DNA of 64,000 nt. Source: JALORV01 sp963766365. GTDB taxonomy: Bacteria > Pseudomonadota > Gammaproteobacteria > Burkholderiales > Burkholderiaceae_F. Location: the NCBI GenBank assembly GCA_963766365.1, contig CAVXZK010000002.1, forward strand, positions 107,159 to 171,158, read 5' to 3'. The notes below the pieces were generated by a model that saw only the letters and a program-made list of their open reading frames with translations, searched no databases and was not told the DNA's origin. Both the position numbers and the translations under genes were made by a program. Shown here piece by piece: positions 25,150 to 34,326 of the stretch; position 1 is the stretch's first letter; every line of letters begins with the position of its first letter.

Positions 25150-25989
25150 ATGCTGTCGCGCCGCACCAATCGCCCGCTCCTTGCCGCTGTTCTCGCCTGC
25201 GCGGCGTTCTGCCAGGTCACCGTTGCTGACGCCCATGACTTCTGGATCGAGCCGGCGGCGTTCAGGCCGGCAACGGGCACCAGCCTGCCGGTGAAGCTGC
25301 GCGTGGGCGAGGATTTCAAGGGCACCAGCCAGCCCCTCGTACCCGGCTGGATCGTGGATTTCTCCGTCAGCACGTCAGCCAGTCGCGAGCCGGTGAAGGG
25401 CTTCGCGGGCGACGATCCGGCGGCCACACTGCCAATGAAGACACCGGGCCTGCGGCTCCTCGGGTATCACAGCACCCGCTTCCTCGTGGATCTGGAGGCC
25501 GGAAAGTTCGACCAGTACCTGCAGGACGAGGGCCTCGAGTCGGTTCGCGCGCTGCGGCGCCAGCGCGGCGAGGAGAAGACAAACGGGCGTGAGTACTACT
25601 CACGTTGCGCGAAGTCGCTGGTCAGTGCCGGTGACGGGCCGGGCACGGGATTCGACAAGGTGCTGGGCTATCCGCTGGAACTGATTCCGCGGGCCAATCC
25701 CTACGCGCTGGCGCCGGGAAAATCCCTGCCACTACTGCTCACCTACCAGGGCAAGCCCCTCGGCGGCGTGCTCGTCGTCGCTTTCACTGCCGATCAGCCG
25801 GCCAGACGGTTCAAGGCACGAACAGGACGCGACGGCACTGTGACACTGCCCCTCGACCGGAGCGGCCGGTGGCTGGTGAAGGCCGTGCACATGATCGAGC
25901 GGCCGGACAGCGATCCGGCGGCCGACTGGGAGAGCTTCTGGGCATCGATCACCTTCGAGGTTGCCGGAACTGCTCCGGCGCTGAAGTGA
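25150..25989 (+). CDS. DUF4198 exported protein
   Basis: A 279-aa exported protein from ATG 25150. Residues 1-28 form a signal peptide (RPLLAAVLACAAFCQVTVADA), and the mature protein opens with HDFWIEPAAF, the hallmark N-terminal His/Asp/Trp motif of DUF4198. The rest is beta-rich with an Ig-like or carboxypeptidase-regulatory-like fold (GVLVVAFTADQPARRFKARTGRDGTVTLPLDRSGRWLVKAVHM). DUF4198 proteins are often found beside nickel/cobalt uptake components. Here the neighbour is a divergently transcribed HupE/UreJ protein 39 bases away, which fits a metal-related pair, though no function is proven. Confidence 0.8.
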   Translation: MLSRRTNRPLLAAVLACAAFCQVTVADAHDFWIEPAAFRPATGTSLPVKLRVGEDFKGTSQPLVPGWIVDFSVSTSASREPVKGFAGDDPAATLPMKTPGLRLLGYHSTRFLVDLEAGKFDQYLQDEGLESVRALRRQRGEEKTNGREYYSRCAKSLVSAGDGPGTGFDKVLGYPLELIPRANPYALAPGKSLPLLLTYQGKPLGGVLVVAFTADQPARRFKARTGRDGTVTLPLDRSGRWLVKAVHMIERPDSDPAADWESFWASITFEVAGTAPALK

Positions 25990-26789
25990 TCCGCTCCTGC
26001 GTCAGCGTAACCGGCATGCTGCTGGCGACCGGGGCCGTTCAGGGCGACCGGAGCGTGTAGTAGCGGATCGCCTGGCGCATTAAGCGCCCTCTGATGCCGC
26101 GCGCCACTTTACCGGGCAGTACTCGATGAACGACAAGGCTGCTTCCACGTCAGGACAGACGGACACTTGCACCCGACCTCGGTCGACCCTTGTCGACAAC
26201 ATCTGGCCTCCTTCTCCTTGCGCCCACTCGAAAGTCGCACTGGCGCCTTAAGCACAGCCAGCGACCGAGTCAGCGTGGACAGCGCCCGCGCCTGCGCTCC
26301 CGATCGGTCCTGACAGGCTTGCCGAGCTTCGACGAGTTCGTCGTTGGTCCGGACGGCATCGGCCGTCGCAACCTGCTCCTAGCGCTCCGCGTAGAGACCG
26401 ACCCCCTCGAACAGCCGCGACCCTCGTTGTCCCTTGCCAGCGATCATGCGGTTCGCCCGGGACTGGCTGGCACCCAAGGCCGCGGCAACCTTTCTGGCTG
26501 AGCGATTCCGCGAGTCCAGCGGATCTCAGCCGCCTTGGCGCGCGCTCGTTATCACCCGGGAGCAATCATGAGTGATGCACACCTCAGTGCACTCTTCCAT
26601 TCAACCGCCACATGCCGCGAGCACTCCCGGTCGGCTGTTTCTGATTCGCTGCACCGTTAGGGACTTCTCGACGGCATTTCCGAGCTCTCGACTGCATTTG
26701 GCGAGATCAATACCATGAAGTGCACATAGTTACTGTGCGGTTCACTTTTAAATCAAACGCTTGATTCACATGCTACACTGCGCCGCAAA
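25990..26789. other. 800-bp gene-poor region
   Basis: No convincing intact gene. On the minus strand, between about 26130 and 26560, a decayed frame reads AALGASQSRANRMIAGKGQ and, after a stop, ADAVRTNDELVEARQACQDRSGAQARALSTLTRSLAVL. That is reminiscent of a KfrA-like helix-turn-helix plus coiled coil, but stops and shifts interrupt it. The right end (26700-26789) is AT-richer and holds the TetR operator and promoter of the next gene. Confidence 0.4.
26751..26766 (+). promoter_or_regulatory. TetR-type operator
   Basis: A perfect inverted repeat, AATCAA-ACGC-TTGATT, lies 23 bases upstream of the TetR-family gene start in an AT-rich promoter region. Position and shape fit an autorepressor operator. 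Confidence 0.6.
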
Positions 26790-27533
26790 ATGAATCCTGA
26801 ACTCAACCTACCCCGCGGTCCGCTCGCGCCCGAACCTTCCGGCCCGTCCCGTTCGCCTGAAACGAACGTCGAGCGGACCTTCGATCGCGGCGTGCTTGCG
26901 CGCGAGCAGCTGGTAGCGGCCGCTACCCGGATCTTCGCGGCCAAGGGCTATGCGGCCGCCACGACGCGCGAGATCTGCGAGGCTGCCGGCGTGAACATCG
27001 CCGCGATCCACTACTACTTCGGTGACAAGGAAGGCCTGTACCGCGCCGCGCTGCTGCAGCCGATCGAGGAGATGACGGCCGCCTTCGGCCGCTTCGATGA
27101 TCCGGCACTGACGTTCGAGCAGGCGATACGCATGTTCCTGGCGCCGTTCATCGCTCCATCCGCCGACAACCTCGAGCGCGACGTGATGCGCATCCATCTG
27201 CGCGAGATGATGGAACCGTCGGACGTATTCCGCGAGATCACCGCGCAGACGATCGTCCCGGCACACAACCTGTTGGTCAGCACCCTCGCGCGCCACTGCG
27301 GGCTGGCCGAACCCGATACCGATGTTCACCAGCTCGCCTTCGCGACGGTGGCCATGGCCCATGACTACTGCATGTCGCGCGAGTTCATGAAGATGCTCGC
27401 GCCCGACGTGCTGGACCGGCCCTGCGCGATGGAGCGGATCCTCGATCGCCTCGTGGGCTACAGCCGCGCGCTGCTCGACTACGAGATCACGCGCCGGCGC
27501 ACCGAAGCAATCAAGGAGCGACCCTCCGGATGA
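26790..27533 (+). CDS. TetR-family regulator with CerR-type C-terminal domain
   Basis: A 247-aa transcriptional repressor. The TetR DNA-binding domain occupies about residues 33-85 (REQLVAAATRIFAAKGYAAATTREICEAAGVNIAAIHYYFGDKEGLYRAAL), with the usual helix-turn-helix. The C-terminal half fits the CerR/CecR (YbiH) ligand-binding domain (DVMRIHLREMMEPSDVFREI). Members of this branch control multidrug efflux operons. The gene directly precedes and overlaps (ATGA) an RND membrane-fusion protein, and a perfect palindrome sits just upstream of it, so it probably represses its own operon. The inducer is unknown. Confidence 0.88.
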   Translation: MNPELNLPRGPLAPEPSGPSRSPETNVERTFDRGVLAREQLVAAATRIFAAKGYAAATTREICEAAGVNIAAIHYYFGDKEGLYRAALLQPIEEMTAAFGRFDDPALTFEQAIRMFLAPFIAPSADNLERDVMRIHLREMMEPSDVFREITAQTIVPAHNLLVSTLARHCGLAEPDTDVHQLAFATVAMAHDYCMSREFMKMLAPDVLDRPCAMERILDRLVGYSRALLDYEITRRRTEAIKERPSG

Positions 27534-28672
27534 ATCGTCCAACACTGAATGCAGCGTCCCGCGTCACCGCGCTGGCCGCCGTCGCCGGCGTGGCCCTGCT
27601 GTTCGTGGGCTGCGGCGACGATGCCGCCAAGCAGGCGAAGAGCGAGGCCAGGGCCACGGCCGCCCGGCCCGCACTCACGGTGGCGCTCGCCATTCCACAG
27701 CAGGCCAACTGGCCGCAGACGCTCGCCGCCCATGGCAGCGTCATGGCGTGGCAGGAAGCGATCATCGGCGCGGAGCTTTCAGGCTTGCGCGTGACCGAAG
27801 TTCTCGTGAATGTCGGCGACTCGGTCAAGCGTGGCCAGCCACTTGCAAGAATCGCAGCCGAGAGCGTGCTCGCAGACCTCGCGCAGGCGAAGGCCTCGGT
27901 CGCCGAGGCCGAGGCCGCGCTGGCCGAGGCGAAGGCCAACGCGGAACGTTCGAAGCAGCTGCAGTCGCAGGGCTTCATCAGCTCGCAGGCGACCATCCAG
28001 GTCCTGACCGCGGAGCAGACCACCGCCGCGCGCCTGGCGGCGGCGCGCGCGCGCGTGCAGGCCGAGGAAGTGCGCCTCGCCCAGGCCCGCATCCTCGCCC
28101 CGGATGATGGCGTGATCTCCGCACGCACCGCGACGGTGGGCTCACTGACGGCACCGAACCAGGAGATGTTCCGGCTGATCCGCGGCGGGCGTCTCGAATG
28201 GCGTGCCGAAGTCACCGGGTCGGAACTGCAGAAGATCACACCGGGAATGCGCGCCGTTCTGACGACCGCCAGCGGCACGCGCATCGACGGCACGGTGCGC
28301 GCGGTCGCGCCGGCGGTCGACCCACTCACGCGCAACGGGATCGTCTACGTCGACCTGCCACCGGGAAGCGCGGTGCGCGCCGGCACATTCGCACGCGGCG
28401 AGTTCGAACTCGGCAGCGGCAGCGCCCTGACCCTTCCACAGAGCGCCGTGGTGCTGCGTGATGGGTTCTCCTACGTCTTCCTGGTCGGCGCCGACAACAA
28501 GGTCGTGCAGGCCAAGGTCGATGTCGGCCGTCGCGTCGGCGACCGCATCGAGATCGTTGCCGGGTTGCCGCCGTCGGGTCGCGTCGTCGAGACCGGCGCC
28601 GGATTCCTCGCCGATGGCGACACCGTGCGCGTCGTCGACGCGGCGGCGCCGGTCAAGTCCGCGCAGAAGTAG
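27530..28672 (+). CDS. RND efflux periplasmic adaptor (lipoprotein)
   Basis: A 380-aa membrane-fusion protein. The N-terminus is a lipoprotein signal (VTALAAVAGVALLFVGCGDD, lipidated Cys at 29). The body shows the HlyD/AcrA layout: a barrel-sandwich half with AAHGSVMAWQEAIIGAELSGLRVTEVLVNVGDSVKRGQPLARI, a coiled-coil hairpin (about residues 115-185, Ala/Glu/Gln-rich), the second lipoyl half APDDGVISARTATVGS and a beta-barrel end. It connects an inner-membrane RND pump with an outer-membrane channel. The ATG overlaps the TetR stop (ATGA). The permease follows after an 88-base gap. No outer-membrane channel gene is present nearby, so one encoded elsewhere must be used. Confidence 0.9.
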   Translation: MNRPTLNAASRVTALAAVAGVALLFVGCGDDAAKQAKSEARATAARPALTVALAIPQQANWPQTLAAHGSVMAWQEAIIGAELSGLRVTEVLVNVGDSVKRGQPLARIAAESVLADLAQAKASVAEAEAALAEAKANAERSKQLQSQGFISSQATIQVLTAEQTTAARLAAARARVQAEEVRLAQARILAPDDGVISARTATVGSLTAPNQEMFRLIRGGRLEWRAEVTGSELQKITPGMRAVLTTASGTRIDGTVRAVAPAVDPLTRNGIVYVDLPPGSAVRAGTFARGEFELGSGSALTLPQSAVVLRDGFSYVFLVGADNKVVQAKVDVGRRVGDRIEIVAGLPPSGRVVETGAGFLADGDTVRVVDAAAPVKSAQK

Positions 28673-28682
28673 GGACGGATGA

Positions 28683-28726
28683 AGCGGCCCCCACGCTCAC
28701 TTCGCTCGCTGCCCCCCGCGGGGGCG
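28683..28726. repeat. GC-rich intergenic repeat of Burkholderiales type
   Basis: Between the RND adaptor and permease lies a C-tract/G-tract element: GGCCCCCACGCTCACTTCGC, then TCGCTGCCCCCCGCGGGGGC. Similar elements are scattered in intergenic positions of Burkholderiales genomes. I recognise the pattern from memory and could not count copies; only one copy is in this window. Confidence 0.5.
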
Positions 28727-28760
28727 TGCCAGTGCCTTCGGGCGGCCGGGCGGCACTGAC

Positions 28761-31700
28761 ATGGCAATCAATGTCTCCTCGTGGTCGATCCGCAATCCGA
28801 TCCCTTCGGTCCTGCTGTTCGTGATGCTGACGTTGATCGGCATCGTCGGCTTCACGGCGATGAAGATCCAGCAGTTCCCGGACATCGACCTGCCCACCGT
28901 GACCGTGGTGGCGTCGCTGCCCGGCGCAGCCCCGGCACAGATGGAGACCGAGGTCGCGCGCAAGATCGAGAACTCGATCGCGACACTGCAGGGCATCAAG
29001 CACATCTATACCAAGGTGCAGGACGGCACTGCCACGATCACCGTCGAGTTCCGGCTCGAGAAACCGACGCAGGAAGCGGTCGACGACGTGCGCGATGCGG
29101 TGACGCGCATCCGCTCGGACCTGCCGGGCGACCTGCGCGACCCGATGATTTCGAAGGTCAACCTGTCCGGTGCGCCGATCCTGACCTACACGGTCGACTC
29201 GGAGCGCCTCGACGACGAAGCGCTCTCCTGGTTCGTCGACAACACGGTCACCAAGAGCCTGCTGGCGGTGCGCGGCGTCGGTGCCGTGGCACGCGTCGGT
29301 GGCGTCAATCGCGAGATCCGCGTCGAACTCGACCCGGCGCGCATGCTGGCATTGAATGCGAGTGCCGCCGACATCTCGCGTCAGCTGCGGCAGATCCAGC
29401 AGGAGGCCTCGGGCGGCCGCGCCGACATCGGCGGCGTCGAGCAGTCGGTGCGCACGATCGGCACCGTGCAGTCCGCGGCCGAACTGGCGGCGATGGACAT
29501 CGTGCTGTCCGACGGTCGCCGCATCCGGCTGGACCAGGTCGCGACCGTCAGCGACACCGTCGCGGAACAGCGCTCGGCTGCGCTGCTCAACGGTCGGCCG
29601 GTCGTCGGCTTCGAGATCACGCGCTCGCGCGGCGCCGGCGAAATCGATGTCGCCGACGGCGTCCGCGCCCAGCTCGAAAAGCTCAAGGCCGAGCACCCGC
29701 ACATCCGCATCACCGAGGCCTTCAACTTTGTCGACCCGGTGCAGGAGAACTTCGACGGCTCGATGTGGCTGCTGCTGGAGGGTGCGCTGCTTGCCGTGCT
29801 GGTGGTCTGGCTGTTCCTGCGCGACTGGCGCGCGACGCTGGTCTCGGCGGCGGCACTACCGCTGTCGATCCTGCCGACCTTCGGCGCGATGTACTTCCTC
29901 GGCTTCTCGCTGAACGTCGTCACGCTGCTCAGCCTGTCCCTCGTGGTGGGGATCCTCGTCGACGATGCGATCGTCGAGATCGAGAACATCATGCGTCACC
30001 TGCGCATGGGCAAGACGCCGTACCAGGCGGCGATGGAGGCGGCTGACGAGATCGGTCTCGCGGTGATCGCCACCAGCTTCACGCTGATCGCGGTGTTCCT
30101 GCCGACGGCCTTCATGAGCGGCGTTCCGGGCAAGTTCTTCGTGCAGTTCGGCTGGGCCGCCGCGATCTCGGTGTTCTTCTCGCTGGTGGTCGCACGGATG
30201 CTGACGCCGATGATGGCCGCCTACCTCCTGCACAAGCCGCAAGAAGGAGCATCGGCAGCCGCGCTGGCTGACGATCTACCTGGGCTGGGCGCAGTGGTGC
30301 CTGAAGCACCGCGTCGCAACGCTGCTCGGCGCCGCGGCGTTCTTCTTCGGCTCGTTCGCGCTGGTGCCGCTGCTGCCGACCGGCTTCATTCCGCCGGATG
30401 ACCTGTCGCAGACGCAGGTCTACGTCACCTTGCCGCCCGGCAGCACGTTCAAGCAGACGCTCGCCGCGGCCGAACAGGCGCGCGCGATCGTCGAGAAGAA
30501 CCCGCACGTGAAGCTCGTCTACACGGCGATCGGCGGCGGGGCGGCCGGCTCGAACCCGTTCGAGCCGCGCGGCGCGGCTGAAGCGCGCAAGGCGACTTTG
30601 ACGATCAACCTGACACCGCGCGGCGACCGCGGCGGCACCAGCAAGCAGGAGATCGAGGGCGAACTGCGCGCGGCATTGACCGAACTGCCCGGCGCGCGCA
30701 TCACGGTCGGGCTCGCCGGCGCACAGGAGAAGTACGTGCTGGTTCTGGCCGGTGAAAACGGCCCGGTGCTGGCCGATCACGCGCGCAAGGTCGAACGTGA
30801 ACTGCGCACGATTCCCGGTATCGGCGGGGTGACCACGACGGCGAGCCTGGTGCGGCCGGAACTCGTCGTGCGGCCGGACTTCGCGCGCGCCGCCGACCTC
30901 GGCGTCACGTCGGCGGCGATCGCCGACACGTTGCGCATCGCCACGGCCGGCGACTACGACCAGGGGCTCGCGAAGCTCAACCTGTCGCAGCGGCAGATTC
31001 CGATCGTCGTCAAGCTGCCGCCCGATGCACGCCAGGACCTGCAACTGCTGGAACGGCTGCCGGTGCCCGGCAAGAACGGCCCGGTGATGCTGGGCAACGT
31101 CGCACGACTGTCGATCGACGGCGGCCCGGCCGAGATCGACCGCTACGACCGCCTGCGCAATATCAACTTCGAGATAGAACTCAACGGCCAGCCGCTCGGC
31201 GAAGTCGAAGAACAGGCCCTCGCGCTGCCGAGCCTGCAGACCCTGCCGCCGGGCGTGATCCAGACCACGGTCGGCGACGCCGAAGCGATGAACGAACTCT
31301 TCGCCAGTTTCGGCCTCGCGATGCTCACCGGCGTGCTGTGCATCTACATCGTGCTGGTGCTGCTGTTCAAGGACTTCGTGCAGCCGGTGACGATCCTGGT
31401 CGCGCTGGTGCTGTCGATCCCCGGCGCGTTCCTGGCACTGTTCGTCACGCAGTCCGCCTTGTCGATGCCGTCGATGATCGGACTCATCATGCTGATGGGC
31501 ATCGCGACCAAGAACTCGATCCTCCTGATCGACTACGTGATCCTCGCGCGCCGTGACCACGGTCTCTCGCGCTGGGAAGCGATCATCGACGCCTGCCGCA
31601 AGCGTGCGCGGCCCATCGTGATGACAACGGTGGCGATGGGCGCCGGCATGATGCCGATCGCGATCGGACTGGGCACCGACCCGAGCTTCCGCGCCCCGAT

Positions 31701-31869
31701 GGCGATTGTCGTGATCGGCGGGTTGATCACCTCGACCTTCCTCAGCCTGCTGGTGGTACCGGTCGTCTTCACCTATGTAGACGACTTCCTTTCCTTCATG
31801 CGCCGGCGCATCCTGCACCGTAAGCCGACCTCGCCTGCGGCCGCCCCGCAGGCTTCCGGAGCCGAATGA
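28761..31869 (+). pseudogene. RND efflux permease, single frameshift
   Basis: About 1036 codons encode an HAE1-type RND proton-driven efflux permease. The first frame (28761 to about 30237) carries TM1 (NPIPSVLLFVMLTLIGIVGF), the porter domain, and TM2-6 with the conserved proton-relay segment GILVDDAIVEIENI. The second frame (read from about 30240 to 31869) continues as KEHRQPRWLTIYLGW, then GSFALVPLLPTGFIPPDD and the second porter/TM half with LMGIATKNSILLIDY. A one-base excess near 30237-30243 (in CCGCAAGAAGG) separates them, and both halves are otherwise perfect. A sequencing indel is more likely than inactivation. The stop overlaps the next gene's ATG. Confidence 0.85.
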
Positions 31870-32882
31870 TGCTGAGCCCAATTGCGTCCCGCCGCGCGCG
31901 CCTGCTCGCTGCTGGCGCCAGCGTTGCGCTGGCTCTCGGTCTGCTCGCGGGCCCGGTCGTGGCCGAGGTCGACGAGGCAACGAGCGTCACCGCACCGCTG
32001 TCGACCTACGGCGCAGTCGAATACGAATGGACCGACCCGCTGCGCGGCCGCGCCGTGCCCGTCCGCCTGTACCTGCCCGCGGCAATGGAGCCGGGCGCGC
32101 GCACTCCACTGGTGGTGTTTTCACATGGCATCGGCGGATCGCGTCGTGGCTACAGCTACCTCGGCAGCCACTTCGCGGCCAACGGCATCGCCAGCCTCCA
32201 TGTGCAGCACGTCGGCAGCGATCGCGCGATCTGGATCGGCAATCCGTTCAGCCTGATCGGTCGCCTGCACGACGCCGCGCAGGAACGCGAAGCGGTCAAC
32301 CGCGTGCTGGACCTGCGCTTTGCGCTCGACCAGTTGCTGGCAGGAGAACACGCATCGAAGGTCGACGCCGCGCAGATTGTCGTCGCCGGGCACTCGTACG
32401 GCGCGAACACGGCGCTGCTCGCTGCCGGCGCCCGCGTGGAGCGTGACGGTCGGGTGCTCGAATTCCGCGATCCGCGCTTCAGCGCCGCGATCCTGATCTC
32501 CGCGCCGCCGTTCTACGGTGAGTCCGATCCGGCGCGGATCCTGAAGCACGTGACGGTGCCGACGCTGCACATCACTGCCACCGAAGACGTGATCCAGATT
32601 CCCGGGTACTACTCCGGCGCGAGCGATCGCGTGGCCGTGTTCGAAGCGATTGGCAGTACGCGCAAGACGCTGGCGGTCTTCGCAGGCGGTTCGCACAGCA
32701 TCTTCACCGATCGCTCCGGTACCGGAGGCGTGCAGTTGAACGCCCAGGTGAAAGTCGCCACGCGCGAGCTGACGTTGGCTTTCGTCACGCAGGTGTTCAG
32801 CGGCACCGGTGATGCGATTGAACGCTGGAGCGAGCGTTACCGCCCGATCGTCGCGCGCGTGATCACGGCGCCGCTGCGCTGA
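31866..32882 (+). CDS. exported alpha/beta hydrolase
   Basis: A 338-aa exported hydrolase. Residues 1-33 are a signal peptide (RARLLAAGASVALALGLLAGPVVA). The alpha/beta fold is clear: oxyanion-loop HGIGGSRRGY, the nucleophile elbow GHSYG with S177, and the late GGSHSIFTD region with the likely catalytic His. It resembles the dienelactone-hydrolase or platelet-activating-factor acetylhydrolase-like group of esterases. It overlaps the RND permease stop and is thus the last gene of the tetR-adaptor-permease operon, suggesting that it acts on an efflux substrate or a related envelope compound. Substrate is not determinable. Confidence 0.82.
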   Translation: MMLSPIASRRARLLAAGASVALALGLLAGPVVAEVDEATSVTAPLSTYGAVEYEWTDPLRGRAVPVRLYLPAAMEPGARTPLVVFSHGIGGSRRGYSYLGSHFAANGIASLHVQHVGSDRAIWIGNPFSLIGRLHDAAQEREAVNRVLDLRFALDQLLAGEHASKVDAAQIVVAGHSYGANTALLAAGARVERDGRVLEFRDPRFSAAILISAPPFYGESDPARILKHVTVPTLHITATEDVIQIPGYYSGASDRVAVFEAIGSTRKTLAVFAGGSHSIFTDRSGTGGVQLNAQVKVATRELTLAFVTQVFSGTGDAIERWSERYRPIVARVITAPLR

Positions 32883-32888
32883 ACCCCC

Positions 32889-34178
32889 TTAGCGGCCGTC
32901 GCGCGCACCGGCCGCGCGCCCGGCCGGAGAGGTGGTCCACTGGACCGGCCCCGGATGCGGGCCTTCGAGCCACTCCCGTGCATCCGCGCTGCCGAGCAAC
33001 TCGGCTTCGAAGAACGCCTGCACCGACCACAGCACCGCCAGGCGTGCAGCGCGTTCTCCGGCCGACGGCGCGCGCGGCACACCACTCGGCACCATCGATG
33101 CGTCGGCCGGCGCGCGCCGCTGGATCGAGCCCCCCTGGGACGGCACTCCGCTACCCGGGACGCGGCTGGTGCGTGTCGGCGACTCGTTGCGCGGCGTCGG
33201 ACCGGTTCCGCCCGGCATCGGCGCGCTGGCCATCGCGGGTCCCACGCTGGCACCGGGCGCCAGCGCGCCGACCAGTGACGCTGTCGGCAACCGCAGTTCG
33301 GTGACGCGCGCATTGCGCAGCTCCGCGACCATGGCGCGGCGCTGCTTCGAAGTCATGCCGAGTCCGTAGGGATCGGTTTCGGACAGACCATAGGCCACCA
33401 GAAGCGGCGTGACGATGCCGCCATAGCGCTGATGCATCGCCGGCCCTTCGAAGCCGACGTAGGGAGCGAGCAGCGCCGCGGCGCCGATCCGCGGCTCAAT
33501 GGCTGGCGCCTGCCCGCGCGCCATCGGCTCGCCTAGCAGCCATTGGACCGTCTGGGCGCCAAGTCCGATGCCGACCGCGCCGATCCGTCGCAGCGCCGCC
33601 GCGGGCAGCCACGCCGGGGGCTGCCGCACCAGCGCATCCAGCACAAGGCGGACATCGGCGCCGCGCTCGGCCACTTCGGCGGGGGCGTACATCCGCCGCG
33701 CTGCCTGCGTAAAGTCGGCGCGGCGCGCGTCCGGCCCTTGCCAGACCGTGGCGTCATTTCCCGGATGTCCGAGCGTCACCACCGCAAAGCCGGCACCGGC
33801 CAGTGCCTCGATCAGGGCGGGAGGTGCCCAGGTTCCCTGCCCCAGGGCGGGCAGCACGAGCAGCAGTGCCTGCGGCGCCACTCCGTTCGGGACACTCCAT
33901 TGCGCCGCGATGGTCCGGTCGCGGCCCGGATCGATCCATTCGGCTGCGCCCGAACTCACCGACAGGGGCGATCCGTCGCGCCAGGGCGTGGGCGGCAAAG
34001 GTGTGGGCGCCGCTGCAGTCTCTGGGGGTGCGGTCTCGAACGGCAATGCCGGCGGGGCCGGCGTCGAGCATGCAGCGAGCAGCACCACCGCCGCCGCACT
34101 GAGCACCAGACCCGCCGTCCAGTAGGTCGAGCCTCGCGTCAATCCTATTCCCACGGAATCCCCTTGTTCGCCGCGCAT
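32889..34178 (-). CDS. lipoprotein with alpha/beta-hydrolase fold, nucleophile missing
   Basis: A 429-aa predicted lipoprotein: hydrophobic signal and lipobox (VVLLAACSTP, lipidated C37). A Pro/Ala-rich linker precedes a domain that follows the alpha/beta-hydrolase strand order (LLLVLPALGQGTW, FAVVTLGHPGN). The nucleophile elbow reads GIGLGAQ instead of Gly-X-Ser-X-Gly, so the serine is replaced by leucine and catalysis by this route is unlikely. A long Ser/Pro/Arg-rich insertion (about residues 310-370) precedes a final helix. It is convergent with the neighbouring true hydrolase, seven bases away. The start may be the GTG eight codons downstream. Confidence 0.6.
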   Translation of the reverse strand: MRGEQGDSVGIGLTRGSTYWTAGLVLSAAAVVLLAACSTPAPPALPFETAPPETAAAPTPLPPTPWRDGSPLSVSSGAAEWIDPGRDRTIAAQWSVPNGVAPQALLLVLPALGQGTWAPPALIEALAGAGFAVVTLGHPGNDATVWQGPDARRADFTQAARRMYAPAEVAERGADVRLVLDALVRQPPAWLPAAALRRIGAVGIGLGAQTVQWLLGEPMARGQAPAIEPRIGAAALLAPYVGFEGPAMHQRYGGIVTPLLVAYGLSETDPYGLGMTSKQRRAMVAELRNARVTELRLPTASLVGALAPGASVGPAMASAPMPGGTGPTPRNESPTRTSRVPGSGVPSQGGSIQRRAPADASMVPSGVPRAPSAGERAARLAVLWSVQAFFEAELLGSADAREWLEGPHPGPVQWTTSPAGRAAGARDGR

Positions 34179-34326
34179 CAGAAGCGCCGAAAGTTTCCGT
34201 GATGTTGCCGCAAACTCGGCTGAGGTCCTCCGGACACGGTGGCGGTCCCTGCGCCTCCGGCGTTAAAGTTCCCGCTTTGACTGGCTGGGCACCGCGGTCC
34301 GCGCCGCGCGTGATACCGTCATCACC

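Noticed and set aside
30237..30243. Programmed ribosomal frameshift in the RND permease
   Set aside because: No slippery heptamer or downstream stimulatory structure is evident, and RND permeases are not known to use frameshifting. A sequencing indel is simpler.
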